From Flavobacterium sp. LHD-85 (GTDB lineage: Bacteria > Bacteroidota > Bacteroidia > Flavobacteriales > Flavobacteriaceae): a stretch of 64,000 nt of DNA. Below are positions 1 through 9,554 of the stretch, piece after piece. A program made the position numbers and the translations under genes. Under the pieces are notes generated by a model that was given only the letters and a program-made list of their open reading frames with translations, did not search any database and was not told where the DNA came from. The stretch is taken from NCBI RefSeq assembly GCF_030929595.1, contig NZ_JAVFVR010000015.1, forward strand, positions 1-64,000. Direction: 5' to 3'. Positions within the stretch are counted from its first letter, which is position 1. Each line of letters opens with the position of its first letter.

Positions 1-99
1 TAAATAGTTTCTCTCTAATGTTGAATCCTGACTGTTATTTCTCATCGCAACAAAATTTATTAAAGTTAAATTTTGTTACCGAATTATCTAACATTTACA

Positions 100-191
100 A
101 TTTCGACGAAGGAGAAATCTTCGTAAGAAGTTCTACAAAGATTGGCTTTTCGTTGCGGAGTTACTCGCGAAGATTTCTCCTTCGTCGAAAT
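100..191. repeat. Long inverted repeat (intergenic palindromic element)
   Basis: Positions 100-123 and 168-191 form a perfect 24-bp inverted repeat around a loop of about 44 bases. It lies in the non-coding stretch before the pentapeptide gene. The arm carries the core TTCGACGAAGGAGAAATC. The structure resembles the short palindromic or MITE-like elements common between flavobacterial genes. An open frame crosses it, but it is probably chance. The first 247 bases otherwise show no gene. Confidence 0.8.
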
Positions 192-247
192 GACAAACTT
201 TGAGTGTATACTAATGTTATAGGCTAAAATTCTTCTTTTTTATTCAA

Positions 248-826
248 CTAACTTATAACAACATCATGCGTAAACAATAGCCCTTTAACTTCCTTCAAAG
301 AAAAAACAGCTTTCTTCAATTTAGTTTTTGATGGATCGATAGTATAATTGTAACTCGTTTTAAAATCGGCTTTATTGGCAATGGCTTTGTTGAATTCTGA
401 ACGGTATAAGTCGCAATTATCGAAAATTACGTTGGTCAAATCTGCAGCCATAAAATCGACAGCTATTAAACTGCAATTCGTAAACGGAGTTCCTTTTAGT
501 TTTAAAGTATAAAATTTCGAAAAATCGAGAATGCAGTCATTAAAATGAACTTCAAAAATTAGTTTATCGCACATCGCAAAATTCACTTCTTTGATTTCAC
601 AGCGATTAAAAGTTACGGTTCTAAAGGCTACATAATTGATTTTAGCTTCGTTGAAAATACAGTCGTTAAAAACACAATCGATAAAAGTAACAGCCAGAAA
701 AGTGCAGGCAGAAAAGTTACAGTTGTTAAAAACGCAACATTCGAAGTCTTTAAAATTAAGATCATCTTTGGCGTAAACAATCGTATTGTATTCTTTATCA
801 AGAAAATATTCGCTTTCTTTTTTCAA
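248..826 (-). CDS. Pentapeptide-repeat protein
   Basis: This 192-residue protein has five-residue periodicity from about residue 25 to 160, for example NCNFSACTFLAVTFIDCVF, with F or L at the centre and C/N/A at the i-2 position. That is the signature of a right-handed quadrilateral beta-helix. It has no signal peptide or membrane segment, so it is probably cytoplasmic. Family members include Qnr and McbG gyrase-protecting DNA mimics, but many have no known role and nothing here establishes gyrase protection. It is divergent from aspA with about 155 bases between them, and stands alone. Confidence 0.85.
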   Translation of the reverse strand: MKKESEYFLDKEYNTIVYAKDDLNFKDFECCVFNNCNFSACTFLAVTFIDCVFNDCIFNEAKINYVAFRTVTFNRCEIKEVNFAMCDKLIFEVHFNDCILDFSKFYTLKLKGTPFTNCSLIAVDFMAADLTNVIFDNCDLYRSEFNKAIANKADFKTSYNYTIDPSKTKLKKAVFSLKEVKGLLFTHDVVIS

Positions 827-981
827 CTCTTTTCTGTAATTATTTGAAGGTGAAAAGGTAATAATTTACGATAAAATAATGGGAACAAATTATAAATGAT
901 TTTGATTTCATTCATATTTTTAATCCATAAAATGCTGTAGCTTTACACTTATTTTTTAAGTTAAACATATCATTTTATTAT

Positions 982-2391
982 ATGGAATCAACAAGAAAGG
1001 AACATGATTTTTTAGGAGAACTAGAAATTCCGAATCATTTATACTACGGAATCCAGACTTTTAGAGCTGTAGAGAATTTCAATATTACAGGAATTCCGAT
1101 TTCAAAAGAACCTTTATTCATCAAAGCTTTAGGATATGTAAAAAAGGCGGCAGCTTTAGCCAATAAAGACTGTGGCGCAATTGATTCTAAAATTGCCGAA
1201 GCAATCTGTTACGGAAGCGATCAAGTTATTGCTGGTAAATTTGATCAGGAATTTGTGAGCGATTTGATTCAAGGTGGAGCGGGAACTTCTGTAAACATGA
1301 ATGCAAACGAAGTTATTGCTAATATTGGTTTGGAATATTTAGGTCATAAAAAAGGAGAATATCAGTTTCTTCATCCAAATAACCATGTAAACTGTTCTCA
1401 ATCGACAAACGATGCTTATCCATCGGCTTTTAGAATTGCTTTGTATTTGAAAATGGAAAGCTTTATTAAAATTTTTGCTGGTTTAGAAGTCGCTTTTGCT
1501 AAAAAAGGAGAGGAGTTTAAAGAAGTTCTGAAAATGGGAAGAACGCAATTGCAAGATGCGGTTCCTATGACTTTAGGACAAGAATTTAAAGCCTATGCCA
1601 CAACAATTGGAGAAGATATCCAACGTTTAAAAAATGCTCAGGAATTGCTTTTGGAAATTAATATGGGAGCAACGGCCATTGGAACAAAAGTAAATGCGCC
1701 TGAAGGATATCCTGAGATTTGTGTGGCTTATTTAGCCAAAGAAGTTGGAATTCCATTGACGCTTTCTCCAGATTTAATCGAAGCGACAGTAGATACGGGA
1801 GCTTATGTTCAAATTATGGGAACTTTAAAACGTTCTGCGGTTAAGATTTCTAAAATATGCAACGATTTACGTTTATTAAGTTCTGGACCAAGAACAGGTT
1901 TTAACGAAATTAATCTTCCAGCGCGTCAGCCAGGTTCGTCTATTATGCCAGGAAAAGTAAATCCTGTAATCCCAGAAGTGGTAAATCAGACCTGTTTTTA
2001 TGTGATTGGTCAGGATTTAACGGTTACAATGGCTGCAGAGGCAGGACAATTGCAATTGAATGTAATGGAACCTGTTATTGCTTTTGCGATGTTTACTTCT
2101 TTGGATTATCTTTCAAATGCTATTCAAACTTTAATCGATAAATGCATTAACGGAATCACTGCAAATGTGGATCGCTGTTATAATATGGTAATGAATAGTA
2201 TCGGGATCGTAACGCAATTGAATCCAATTTTAGGTTACGAAGAAAGCGCGAGTATTGCAGGAGAAGCTTTAAAAACAGGTAAAAGCGTCCATCAGATTGC
2301 AGTTTTGGAAAGAAAATTAATAACTCAAGAAAAATGGGATGAAATTTATTCCTTAGAAAACTTAATTCATCCAAAGTTTATCACTAAATAA
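982..2391 (+). CDS. aspA: Aspartate ammonia-lyase (aspartase)
   Basis: Catalyses reversible deamination of L-aspartate to fumarate and ammonia in the cytoplasm. The 469-residue length is normal for aspartase. The fumarase/aspartase signature SSIMPGKVNP begins near residue 319, and the substrate-binding block GGAGTSVNMNANEV lies near residue 100. The N-terminal ExDxLGE-type motif is present as EHDFLGELEIP. Aspartase and class II fumarase are related; the overall pattern (LYYGIQTFRAVENF, RQPGSSIMPG) favours aspartase. A near-consensus -7 box (TAGCTTTA, 938-945) sits 36 bases upstream, and an intrinsic terminator follows directly, so the gene is probably monocistronic. Confidence 0.93.
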   Translation: MESTRKEHDFLGELEIPNHLYYGIQTFRAVENFNITGIPISKEPLFIKALGYVKKAAALANKDCGAIDSKIAEAICYGSDQVIAGKFDQEFVSDLIQGGAGTSVNMNANEVIANIGLEYLGHKKGEYQFLHPNNHVNCSQSTNDAYPSAFRIALYLKMESFIKIFAGLEVAFAKKGEEFKEVLKMGRTQLQDAVPMTLGQEFKAYATTIGEDIQRLKNAQELLLEINMGATAIGTKVNAPEGYPEICVAYLAKEVGIPLTLSPDLIEATVDTGAYVQIMGTLKRSAVKISKICNDLRLLSSGPRTGFNEINLPARQPGSSIMPGKVNPVIPEVVNQTCFYVIGQDLTVTMAAEAGQLQLNVMEPVIAFAMFTSLDYLSNAIQTLIDKCINGITANVDRCYNMVMNSIGIVTQLNPILGYEESASIAGEALKTGKSVHQIAVLERKLITQEKWDEIYSLENLIHPKFITK

Positions 2392-2411
2392 AATTTTAAT
2401 TGACATAGACT

Positions 2412-2442
2412 AAAGCCATCAATTTTTTTGATGGCTTTTTTT
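2412..2442 (+). terminator. Intrinsic terminator of aspA
   Basis: An 11-bp perfect stem, AAAGCCATCAA/TTGATGGCTTT, is followed by a T run about 20 bases after the aspA stop. Confidence 0.85.
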
Positions 2443-2547
2443 GTTAAAATATTTTAAACTTATTCGGCTTTAATGTTTAACATGTTGAAAATAAGACTTA
2501 TATTTACAATGAGATTGTAATCTTATTTCTAAAACCAAACGTTGTAA

Positions 2548-3834
2548 ATGGTGATTTTTTTTGAAAATAAAGCCGTTCAGTACAAGTATAAAATCTTAGG
2601 ATTATTACTCTTTATTTCCTTCAATTTATTTGCTCAAGAAGAAAATCAAAATCCCGACAATCAAAATCCAAAAATTTGCCCTCCTAAAACAATATTAGAA
2701 ATCTTCAAAAAAAAGGATTCTATTTATGTTGTAAAGCCCATAAAAAACAGTTTCTTCTTAATTATTCCGGCAATCGGCTCTCAGCCAGCCACAGGTTTCT
2801 TTTATGGCGCTGTCGCACAGTACACTTTTAAAGGAAAAGAAGCAGCCGATAAATATTCAATAGCAAATGTTGGAATAACCTATACCACAAAAAAACAATG
2901 GCTGGTAAATGTCAAGAATAATATTTTGCTCAAAAACAACAAGATATTCTTGAGTGGAGATTATCGTTTGTATATTTTTTCGCAACCCAACTATGGTTTA
3001 GGAACAAATATTATTCCGCCTCGTCGTGAACAAGATTCAGGTTTCAGCATTGATTCTATTGCTGAACCAATGGATTACAATTACTTTAAATTTCATCAGT
3101 CGGTTTCTTTTCAGGTTCATCCAAACTTTTATGTAGGCGGTGGTGTCAATATCGATTGGTATTCTAGTATTGTTGATAAAGATCTTGATGTTGCAAATGG
3201 AAAATTTACTTATCACTATAATTATAATCAGAAATATGGATTCGATGAATCAGAATATTTTTTAAACGGGGTGAGTCTTAATTTGGTTTATGATTCTAGA
3301 GATAATCAAGTGAATGCAACGCACGGCTGGTTTGCCAATATAAATTACCGTTTTAATCCAGAAATATTTGACAATCAGGAAGTAAGTAATGTTTTGTATG
3401 CCGAATACCGAAATTTTATTCCAGTTTCACAAAAAGATAAACGATACATTCTAGCGCTTTGGACTTATGGACAATTTGTAACCAAAGGAAAAGTTCCATA
3501 CTTAAATTTGCCTGCAATTGGCTGGGATCAGCGTAGTCGAAGCGGAGAGGGATATACACAGGGATTATTTAGAGGAACAAATTTAGTTTATCTAGCAACA
3601 GAATTCAGGTTTCCGCTGAGTTGCGATCAAATGTTCAGCGGTACGGTTTTTACAAACTTCGTAACAACCAGTAATCCAGACACCAACACAAAACTTTTTC
3701 AATATGTTCAGCCAGCTTTTGGTTTCGGACTTCGCATTTTAATTGATAAAGCAACAAGAACCAATCTTATTGCAGATTTGGCGTGGGGTAATAACTCGAA
3801 AGGCTTTTATTTAAATGCTGGAGAGACTTTTTAA
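2548..3834 (+). CDS. Outer-membrane beta-barrel of the Omp85/surface-antigen type
   Basis: This 428-residue protein has an N-terminal signal sequence (hydrophobic ILGLLLFISFNLFAQ ending near residue 30) and then alternating beta-strand sequence. It carries the Omp85 barrel hallmark GVSLNLVYDSRDNQVNATHGW near residue 250 and ends in Phe, as expected for a BAM-inserted barrel. It is far shorter than BamA and there is no room for POTRA repeats, so it is a stand-alone bacterial surface antigen (D15) domain protein. The transported or assembled substrate cannot be told. It stands alone between two terminators. Confidence 0.8.
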   Translation: MVIFFENKAVQYKYKILGLLLFISFNLFAQEENQNPDNQNPKICPPKTILEIFKKKDSIYVVKPIKNSFFLIIPAIGSQPATGFFYGAVAQYTFKGKEAADKYSIANVGITYTTKKQWLVNVKNNILLKNNKIFLSGDYRLYIFSQPNYGLGTNIIPPRREQDSGFSIDSIAEPMDYNYFKFHQSVSFQVHPNFYVGGGVNIDWYSSIVDKDLDVANGKFTYHYNYNQKYGFDESEYFLNGVSLNLVYDSRDNQVNATHGWFANINYRFNPEIFDNQEVSNVLYAEYRNFIPVSQKDKRYILALWTYGQFVTKGKVPYLNLPAIGWDQRSRSGEGYTQGLFRGTNLVYLATEFRFPLSCDQMFSGTVFTNFVTTSNPDTNTKLFQYVQPAFGFGLRILIDKATRTNLIADLAWGNNSKGFYLNAGETF

Positions 3835-3874
3835 TTTTAAAAATTACAAGCTTTAAACGTAAAATAATATTAAT

Positions 3875-3901
3875 AAGCAGGCTATCGGGTCTGCTTTTTT
3901 T
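3875..3901 (+). terminator. Probable intrinsic terminator
   Basis: A short stem AAGCAG/CTGCTT (3875-3880 and 3891-3896) is followed by seven T residues. It lies about 40 bases after the barrel gene. The stem is short, so confidence is moderate. Confidence 0.6.
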
Positions 3902-3961
3902 ATTCTTCACAATAAAATCATAATTTGTAAAGTTGTTTAAAATTATTTTAAATAGTATTCT

Positions 3962-3969
3962 TATTTTTG
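3962..3969 (+). promoter_or_regulatory. Bacteroidota -7 promoter box (TATTTTTG)
   Basis: A perfect match to TAnnTTTG sits 22 bases before the response-regulator start. No well-spaced -33 TTG was found; the nearest is at 3933-3935, which is rather far. Confidence 0.5.
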
Positions 3970-3991
3970 TTGTATATACAAACTTCTTAAT

Positions 3992-4666
3992 ATGAAATTA
4001 CTGATAGTCGAAGACGAGCCAAATCTATTGTCGATATTACGAAAAGGTTTTGCAGAAAATAATAATGAAGTAAGCGTTGCTATGGATGGTAAAACGGCCA
4101 TGGAAATGATTCATAATTATACTTTCGATGTGGTAATTTTAGACGTAATGCTTCCTGATGTTAACGGAATTGAAATTTGCAGAAGACTTCGCGCTGCCAA
4201 AAACTTTGTGCCAATTTTGCTTTTAACCGCTTTAGGAACTTCAGAAAACATTGTAACTGGGCTCAATTCTGGTGCTGATGATTATTTGGTGAAGCCTTTT
4301 AAATTTGGTGAATTAGACGCTAGAGTAAATGCGTTATACAGAAGATCGCAGCAGGAAACAGAAAAAATTGATACGATCACAATAGCTGATTTAGAAATAA
4401 ACGGACGAGCGAAAACCGTTAAAAGAGATGGAGAAAATATCGTTTTAACAGCCAAAGAATTTAAGCTTTTATATTATTTGGCAAAAAATACGGGACGCAT
4501 TGTTTCGCGCGATCAAATTCTGGACAATGTTTGGGATATTAATTTTGATATGAATACCAATGTTGTAGATGTGTATATTACGTATTTAAGAAGAAAGATA
4601 GACAAGCCTTTTTCAACCAAACTGATTCACACCATGAAAGGTTTGGGTTATGTAATAAAACCATAA
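3992..4666 (+). CDS. OmpR/PhoB-family response regulator
   Basis: This 224-residue two-domain regulator has a receiver domain at about residues 1-115, with acidic pocket residues EDE near residue 7, phospho-acceptor Asp51 (ILDVMLPDVNG) and the conserved Lys in LVKPF. A winged-helix DNA-binding domain follows at about residues 130-222 (LTAKEFKLLYYL, VDVYITYLRRKID, GLGYVIKP). Its stop is one base from the start of the sensor kinase gene, so the two form a classical pair. Its targets are not visible. The neighbouring Usp-like and bestrophin genes may belong to the same regulon, but that is inference. Confidence 0.93.
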   Translation: MKLLIVEDEPNLLSILRKGFAENNNEVSVAMDGKTAMEMIHNYTFDVVILDVMLPDVNGIEICRRLRAAKNFVPILLLTALGTSENIVTGLNSGADDYLVKPFKFGELDARVNALYRRSQQETEKIDTITIADLEINGRAKTVKRDGENIVLTAKEFKLLYYLAKNTGRIVSRDQILDNVWDINFDMNTNVVDVYITYLRRKIDKPFSTKLIHTMKGLGYVIKP

Positions 4667-4667
4667 T

Positions 4668-6050
4668 ATGGACATTAGGAAAAAAATCACTTTCAATTAT
4701 GTTGCTCTTTCTACCTTTAGCACTTCGCTATTGTGTATCATTGTGTTTTTCTTATTCAGAGAAAACAATAGATATCACTTTTTAAAGCGTTTAGATGATA
4801 GGGCGAAAATTGTAGCTTCAATTCATTTTCAAAAAGATCCGGAGAAAATTAAATATTATAAAAATCTTCAAAAAAATGGTCTTGAGGAATTAATTGAAGA
4901 AGAGGAGTATGTACTCAAAATAAACAGTCACAACAGTTTTGATTACAATATAAACCTAAACTTGCCGAATACTTTTTATACTAATATTTTGAGTACGGGA
5001 AAAGACTCGTACGAAAGAGATAATAAGTATTATTTAGGACAGATTTTTCAAGAAAACAATCAAAAATATATTGTTATTGTTGGTGCAAGAGACCGTAAAG
5101 GAAAAGATACAACGGTTTATATTGTCAAAATCATGCTTTTTGGCGGAATCGGTTTTGTGATTCTAGCTTTTCTTTTAGGGAGATTTTTAGCCAAACGTGT
5201 TATCGATCCTGTAGCAAGAATTACAAAAGAAGTAAAAAGAATTAGCGCTTCTAATCTTCATAATCGTCTTCCTGAAGTTAAAAATTCTGATGAAATTTCA
5301 GATTTGACCAATACGTTTAATAATATGTTAGATCGTTTGGAAACTTCTTTCGAAATTCAAGCTAACTTTATTAATAATGCTTCTCACGAATTAAAAACCC
5401 CAATAACAACTATTATTGCGGAAGCCGAAATTATGCTGCTCAAAGAAAGGGAACAGCAGGAATATATAGAATCTCTGCAAAACATTTACAGCCAGGCTTC
5501 AAGATTAGGAAACTTAACGGAGAGTTTGCTGAAGCTGACTCAAACGGGATATGACGGACAAAAACAAGTGTCTGATATTGCTCGAATGGACGAATTGTTA
5601 TTGGATGTAAAATCAGATTTAGATAAAATTTATCCAGATAATCGCGTAAGCATTAAACTTAATTTTGCTCCAGAAGATTCTAATTTATTATTGCTGCCAT
5701 GCAATAAACCGCTTTTAGAATTGGCGATCAATAATATTATTACCAATGGAGTAAAATATTCTGATAATAACGAAGTCTTTGTGAATCTTACGGCCAATAA
5801 AGAAATGATCAAGATTACGATCAATGATATCGGAATCGGAATCCCGCCTGAAGATATTCCGCATTTGTACGAACCTTTCTTTAGAGGAAAAATTGCTGCC
5901 AAATACATTGGTTATGGTTTAGGTCTTCCTTTAGCTTCTAAAATTATCAGAATGCACGATGGCGAACTTCAAGTGCAATCGGAACAAAACAAAGGAACAA
6001 TCGTTACAATCATCTTCAAAAAAGGCAACATTAAAAAATCTAATGTTTAA
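4668..6050 (+). CDS. Membrane sensor histidine kinase, partner of the preceding regulator
   Basis: This 460-residue orthodox kinase has TM1 near residues 10-28, an extracytoplasmic sensor of about 125 residues and TM2 near residues 155-175. A HAMP linker (RFLAKRVIDPVARITKEV) follows, then HisKA with phospho-acceptor His240 in ASHELKTPIT, and a HATPase_c domain with N-box NNIITNGVKYS, G1 box DIGIGIP and G2 box GYGLGLPLA. It is translated just after the regulator. The ligand cannot be predicted from the sensor sequence. Confidence 0.93.
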   Translation: MDIRKKITFNYVALSTFSTSLLCIIVFFLFRENNRYHFLKRLDDRAKIVASIHFQKDPEKIKYYKNLQKNGLEELIEEEEYVLKINSHNSFDYNINLNLPNTFYTNILSTGKDSYERDNKYYLGQIFQENNQKYIVIVGARDRKGKDTTVYIVKIMLFGGIGFVILAFLLGRFLAKRVIDPVARITKEVKRISASNLHNRLPEVKNSDEISDLTNTFNNMLDRLETSFEIQANFINNASHELKTPITTIIAEAEIMLLKEREQQEYIESLQNIYSQASRLGNLTESLLKLTQTGYDGQKQVSDIARMDELLLDVKSDLDKIYPDNRVSIKLNFAPEDSNLLLLPCNKPLLELAINNIITNGVKYSDNNEVFVNLTANKEMIKITINDIGIGIPPEDIPHLYEPFFRGKIAAKYIGYGLGLPLASKIIRMHDGELQVQSEQNKGTIVTIIFKKGNIKKSNV

Positions 6051-6132
6051 TTTTAGAAAATTCTAATTTTAGATTAATAACGGTCTAATTTGCCGAGAGT
6101 TATTTTGTAAGTATAAACTAAAAGATATACTT

Positions 6133-6855
6133 ATGAAAAATTTTCTTATACCTACAACTTTAAAAGATGATACTATTTCGGCTGTTAAATCTGCGGTAAA
6201 TCAGTCTAAGAATACAGAGTCGGAGATTATTTTAGTATTAGTATCAGAAGCTCCTGATACATTTTCTTCATCTGGTTTTTTAAGAGAAATGAAATCTGGA
6301 CTTACCAGAAGTCAGGAAGAAGTTCTAGAAACGTGCCGTTATATTATAGAACACACTTCAAATATAAAATTAAAAGTTCATACCCAATACGGACTTTCAG
6401 CTCCTATTTTTAAAAGACTGATTGAAGTTTTCTCAGTGAAATTGGTCATTCTTACACATTCATATAAACAAGAAACCAAAAGGATTCATCAGTATTTGGT
6501 GCAATTGGCAGGAAATCAGAAATGCCCGATTCTGCATTTAAGTACAGAGATTAATAAAGAAGTTTTCTATAAAGCACTTTATGTAGAAAATTCTAGTATG
6601 AATATTCATGTAAAAGATGTTCAAGATTTTTTGAGCGCTAATTTCTCTTTTGAGATTGTAAGTCAGACTGCCAGTTTTGAAGATGACTACGAAAAAGTTG
6701 CTCCATTCTTATCAGAAGCCATTTCAAAACATAATATTGATATGCTGGTGGAAACTAGAAAAGGCGAAAAAATCAAATTTAAAAAATCGAAAAAAGAAAA
6801 TGTCAACGAAAAACTAGGGCTTCCGGTTCTTTCATTGTACGAAGAGATGGTTTAA
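6133..6855 (+). CDS. Universal-stress-protein-like protein
   Basis: This 240-residue cytoplasmic protein has a Usp-like first half: MKNFLIPTTLKDDTISAV beta-alpha start, IKLKVHTQYGLSAPIFKRLI, and VKLVILTHS followed by CPILHLS. The usual Gx2Gx9G(S/T) ATP-binding motif of UspA is not evident, so it may belong to the non-ATP-binding group. The second half (residues 140-240) is a degenerate continuation that could be a second Usp fold. It follows the two-component pair by 82 bases and may be co-transcribed with it. Confidence 0.65.
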   Translation: MKNFLIPTTLKDDTISAVKSAVNQSKNTESEIILVLVSEAPDTFSSSGFLREMKSGLTRSQEEVLETCRYIIEHTSNIKLKVHTQYGLSAPIFKRLIEVFSVKLVILTHSYKQETKRIHQYLVQLAGNQKCPILHLSTEINKEVFYKALYVENSSMNIHVKDVQDFLSANFSFEIVSQTASFEDDYEKVAPFLSEAISKHNIDMLVETRKGEKIKFKKSKKENVNEKLGLPVLSLYEEMV

Positions 6856-6857
6856 GA

Positions 6858-6940
6858 GTCTGAGATTCTAAGCTACTAAGACACTAAGTTTCTAAGTTTT
6901 TTAATTCTTAGCACCTTAGAAACTTAGAATCTTAGCCTCT
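6858..6940. repeat. CTAAG-type intergenic inverted repeat
   Basis: Short words of the form TTCTAAG and ACTAAG (6863-6896) are mirrored by CTTAGAA and CTTAG words (6907-6939), giving a long imperfect hairpin between the Usp-like and bestrophin genes. The same family recurs in this window near 31.3-31.5 kb, 40.3-40.5 kb, 41.8 kb and 58.5 kb. Confidence 0.75.
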
Positions 6941-6968
6941 CAAAAATTATTAATTTAAAACCGAAAAT

Positions 6969-7916
6969 ATGTTATTAAAGAAAAGAATACCAATGAAGTA
7001 CGTTCTCGGGAAAATTAAAGTAGAAATTGCTCTAGTACTCGCATATACTGTACTATTTGAAATTTTCCATCATTATTTTATCAATCTTCCTGTAGATATT
7101 CCAATTGCGATTCCAACCATGATTGGAACAATTATTTCCCTATTATTAGCTTTTAAGTCCAACCAGGCTTACGATAGATGGTGGGAAGCGCGAATTGTGT
7201 GGGGAGCAGTTGTAAACGATTCCAGAACCTTAATTCGTCAAGTTTTAACCTTTTACGATGATCCTGATTATTCGGTTGAAGCCAGTGAATTCAAAGAGAA
7301 TTTTGCTAAAAGACAAATTGCTTGGTGTTATAGTTTAGGAGAATCACTAAGAAACAGAAACCCGATAAAACCGCTTGAAGGCTTAATTAACGAAGAAGAA
7401 ATTAAATACATCAAAAATCATCAAAACGTTCCGAATGCCATTTTGATGTTGCACGCAAAAGATTTGAGAACTGCTAAAAATGAAAAGAAAATCAACATGT
7501 ATCAGCAGGTTGAAATCGACAATACTTTGTCAAGATTATGTGATGAAATGGGGAAATGTGAGCGTATTAAAAACACGATTTTCCCAACTACATACAGTAT
7601 GTATATTAGATTGACTTTGTGTTTATTCATCTTTGTATTGCCTTTCGGATTAACAAGCGTATTAAGCTGGTTTGCAATTCCGCTGATTACTGCAATCGGC
7701 GCTGCTTTCTTTTTGATCGAAAGAATGGCGATTCATTTGCAAGATCCGTTTGAAAACAGACCAACAGATACGCCAGTTACTGCAATTGCAAATACGATTG
7801 AAAAAAATATCAAACAAATGCTGAACGAATATCAAAGCGAATTTGATATCCTAAAAGAATTTGAATTAAACGACGAACCTAAGAAAGTCGAGAAAGACGC
7901 TTATTTTGTCTTATAA
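6969..7916 (+). CDS. Bestrophin-family anion channel protein
   Basis: This 315-residue integral membrane protein has the bestrophin (RFP-TM, chloride channel) pattern: AFKSNQAYDRWWEAR near residue 60 and a late IHLQDPFENRPTDTP segment near residue 257 that corresponds to the cytoplasmic calcium-clasp/DPF motif. Hydrophobic helices are seen near residues 18-65 and 210-255. Bacterial homologues form pentameric ion channels in the inner membrane. It is likely monocistronic, with a strong terminator after it. Confidence 0.9.
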   Translation: MLLKKRIPMKYVLGKIKVEIALVLAYTVLFEIFHHYFINLPVDIPIAIPTMIGTIISLLLAFKSNQAYDRWWEARIVWGAVVNDSRTLIRQVLTFYDDPDYSVEASEFKENFAKRQIAWCYSLGESLRNRNPIKPLEGLINEEEIKYIKNHQNVPNAILMLHAKDLRTAKNEKKINMYQQVEIDNTLSRLCDEMGKCERIKNTIFPTTYSMYIRLTLCLFIFVLPFGLTSVLSWFAIPLITAIGAAFFLIERMAIHLQDPFENRPTDTPVTAIANTIEKNIKQMLNEYQSEFDILKEFELNDEPKKVEKDAYFVL

Positions 7917-7948
7917 CTATTTAATTTTGGTCTTCTTTTAATTGTTGG

Positions 7949-7983
7949 CTGGACAGTGTGTAGTTGCGCTGTCCAGTTTTTTT
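7949..7983 (+). terminator. Intrinsic terminator of the bestrophin gene
   Basis: Perfect stem CTGGACAG/CTGTCCAG (7949-7956, 7969-7976) followed by seven T residues. Confidence 0.9.
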
Positions 7984-8018
7984 GTTTTAAATGAGAATTG
8001 CTCGAAAAGATATTAAAT

Positions 8019-8098
8019 ATAGCCAGCGGTTTCAACCGCTGGAACGCAAAGAATATCAAACCTTGCTGTGTGTTCCCGTGGTTGAAACCACGGGCTAT
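8019..8098. repeat. Double-hairpin intergenic repeat
   Basis: Two perfect 9-bp hairpins, CCAGCGGTT/AACCGCTGG (8023-8042) and CCCGTGGTT/AACCACGGG (8075-8094), are enclosed by outer arms ATAGCC and GGCTAT. The two hairpins are variants of one another (GGTTTCAACC and GGTTGAAACC cores). It lies between the convergent bestrophin and MocR genes. Confidence 0.85.
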
Positions 8099-8123
8099 GT
8101 TAATTTGATGAAGGCTAGAATAT

Positions 8124-9545
8124 TTATAATTGCTTCGCCAACCTTCCCAATGTCTGAATAGCAGTTCTTAATTCATTAGACCAAGGCAATCCAAAACTCA
8201 AACGCATGCAATTTGAAAATTGGTTTTGAAAAGAGAAAATTCTTCCCGGAGCAATACTAATATTATGTTTCAGTGCTAAATGATAAAAAGCTGCGGTATC
8301 GATTTTTTTATCCAATTCTACCCAAAGAAAAAAACCACCTTGAGGCTGGCTCACTTTGGTTCCTGCTGGAAAAGATTCTAAAACGGTATTGATGTAATTG
8401 GTGCAGTTTCGGTTCAGAATTTGACGAATTTTTCTTAGATGATTTTCATAGCGCCCATTTTTTAGAAAGTCACCAACGACTTCGTGTGTTATAGTTGAAT
8501 TGGAGATCGTATGGTACAATTTAGTTCTCAGAACTTCTTTTTTAAACTTCCCCGGAGAAACCCAACCCACACGATAGCCCGGTGCTAGACTTTTAGAAAC
8601 CGAACTGCAGCATAAAACAATACCACTTTCATCGTAAGTTTTGCAATTGGTTGGACGACTTGTTCCAAAATATAAATCGCCGTGAATATCATCTTCGATT
8701 AAAGGAACATTATAGAAATCCATTAAACGGACAATTTCCTTTTTATGTTCGTTTGGCAGCATGCTTCCCGACGGATTACTGAAATTACTCATCAAAACAC
8801 AAGCTTTTACTTTATTCGTAGAAAGTGTTTTTTTGACTGCTTCCAATTCGATTCCTGTTGTCATATTAGTTGGAAGTTCCATTACGTACAAACCCAATGA
8901 TCTCGCCAATTGCAGAATTCCAAAGTAAACCGGACTTTCTGTAATAATGGTGTCTCCCGGTTTTGTCAGCGTTAATAAACAATCTGAAATAGCCGAAATG
9001 CAGCCCGGAGTCGTTATAATATCATCTTCAGTCAAAGAACCGCCCCAAGTAAATGACCAGCGCGCGATTTCTTTTCTTAAATTGCTGTTTCCTTCAATTT
9101 CTTCATAACTCGTTCCGCTGTTGGGTAATTGACGCATGGCTTGAACCATTCCTTTATTCAGTTTCGCAATCGGAAGCAATTCATTGGACGGAAAACCAAG
9201 CGAAAGCATCGTAATGTCTTTTTTACGCATATCGCCATAAACCAAATCGACTAAATCTTCGCGTTCAATATTTTCAAGAGTTAAAAGCGGTGTACTAGCC
9301 GATGGTTCTGGAATTGTTCTGGACGAAATATTGCTTACATAATAGCCCGATTGCGGTCTTGATTCGATCAAAGAACGGCTTTCTACTTCATAGTATGCTT
9401 TACTGACCGTACTCATACTATAACCCGTTTCAGCACAGACTTCTCGTATAGAAGGCAGTTTGTCGCCTACATTTAAAAGCCCAGATTTGATCTGTTTTTC
9501 GATGAGGTCAGCAAATTGAAGATATAAGTAATTGGAATTTTTCAT
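8124..9545 (-). CDS. MocR-type regulator: GntR helix-turn-helix fused to a PLP aminotransferase-like domain
   Basis: A 473-residue protein. The GntR winged helix covers residues 5-75 (YLQFADLIEKQIKSG, KLPSIREVCAETGYS). The fold-type I aminotransferase domain covers residues 100-470, with the Schiff-base Lys318 in SSVSKSLAPGYRVGW and the NFSNPSG block. MocR proteins are mainly regulators that sense PLP or amino compounds. The ATG at 9545 is chosen because the family starts there; an upstream start at 9629 would add 28 atypical residues and overlap the divergent gene. Divergence from an EamA exporter suggests it controls that gene. Confidence 0.9.
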   Translation of the reverse strand: MKNSNYLYLQFADLIEKQIKSGLLNVGDKLPSIREVCAETGYSMSTVSKAYYEVESRSLIESRPQSGYYVSNISSRTIPEPSASTPLLTLENIEREDLVDLVYGDMRKKDITMLSLGFPSNELLPIAKLNKGMVQAMRQLPNSGTSYEEIEGNSNLRKEIARWSFTWGGSLTEDDIITTPGCISAISDCLLTLTKPGDTIITESPVYFGILQLARSLGLYVMELPTNMTTGIELEAVKKTLSTNKVKACVLMSNFSNPSGSMLPNEHKKEIVRLMDFYNVPLIEDDIHGDLYFGTSRPTNCKTYDESGIVLCCSSVSKSLAPGYRVGWVSPGKFKKEVLRTKLYHTISNSTITHEVVGDFLKNGRYENHLRKIRQILNRNCTNYINTVLESFPAGTKVSQPQGGFFLWVELDKKIDTAAFYHLALKHNISIAPGRIFSFQNQFSNCMRLSFGLPWSNELRTAIQTLGRLAKQL

Positions 9546-9554
9546 AATGAAAAT

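Noticed and set aside
18..203. Open frame of 61 codons at the window start
   Set aside because: It crosses a perfect 24-bp inverted repeat and its peptide has no recognisable pattern.
248..826. Quinolone-resistance Qnr gene
   Set aside because: The pentapeptide repeat fold is clear, but nothing specific to Qnr was seen and many pentapeptide proteins have other roles.
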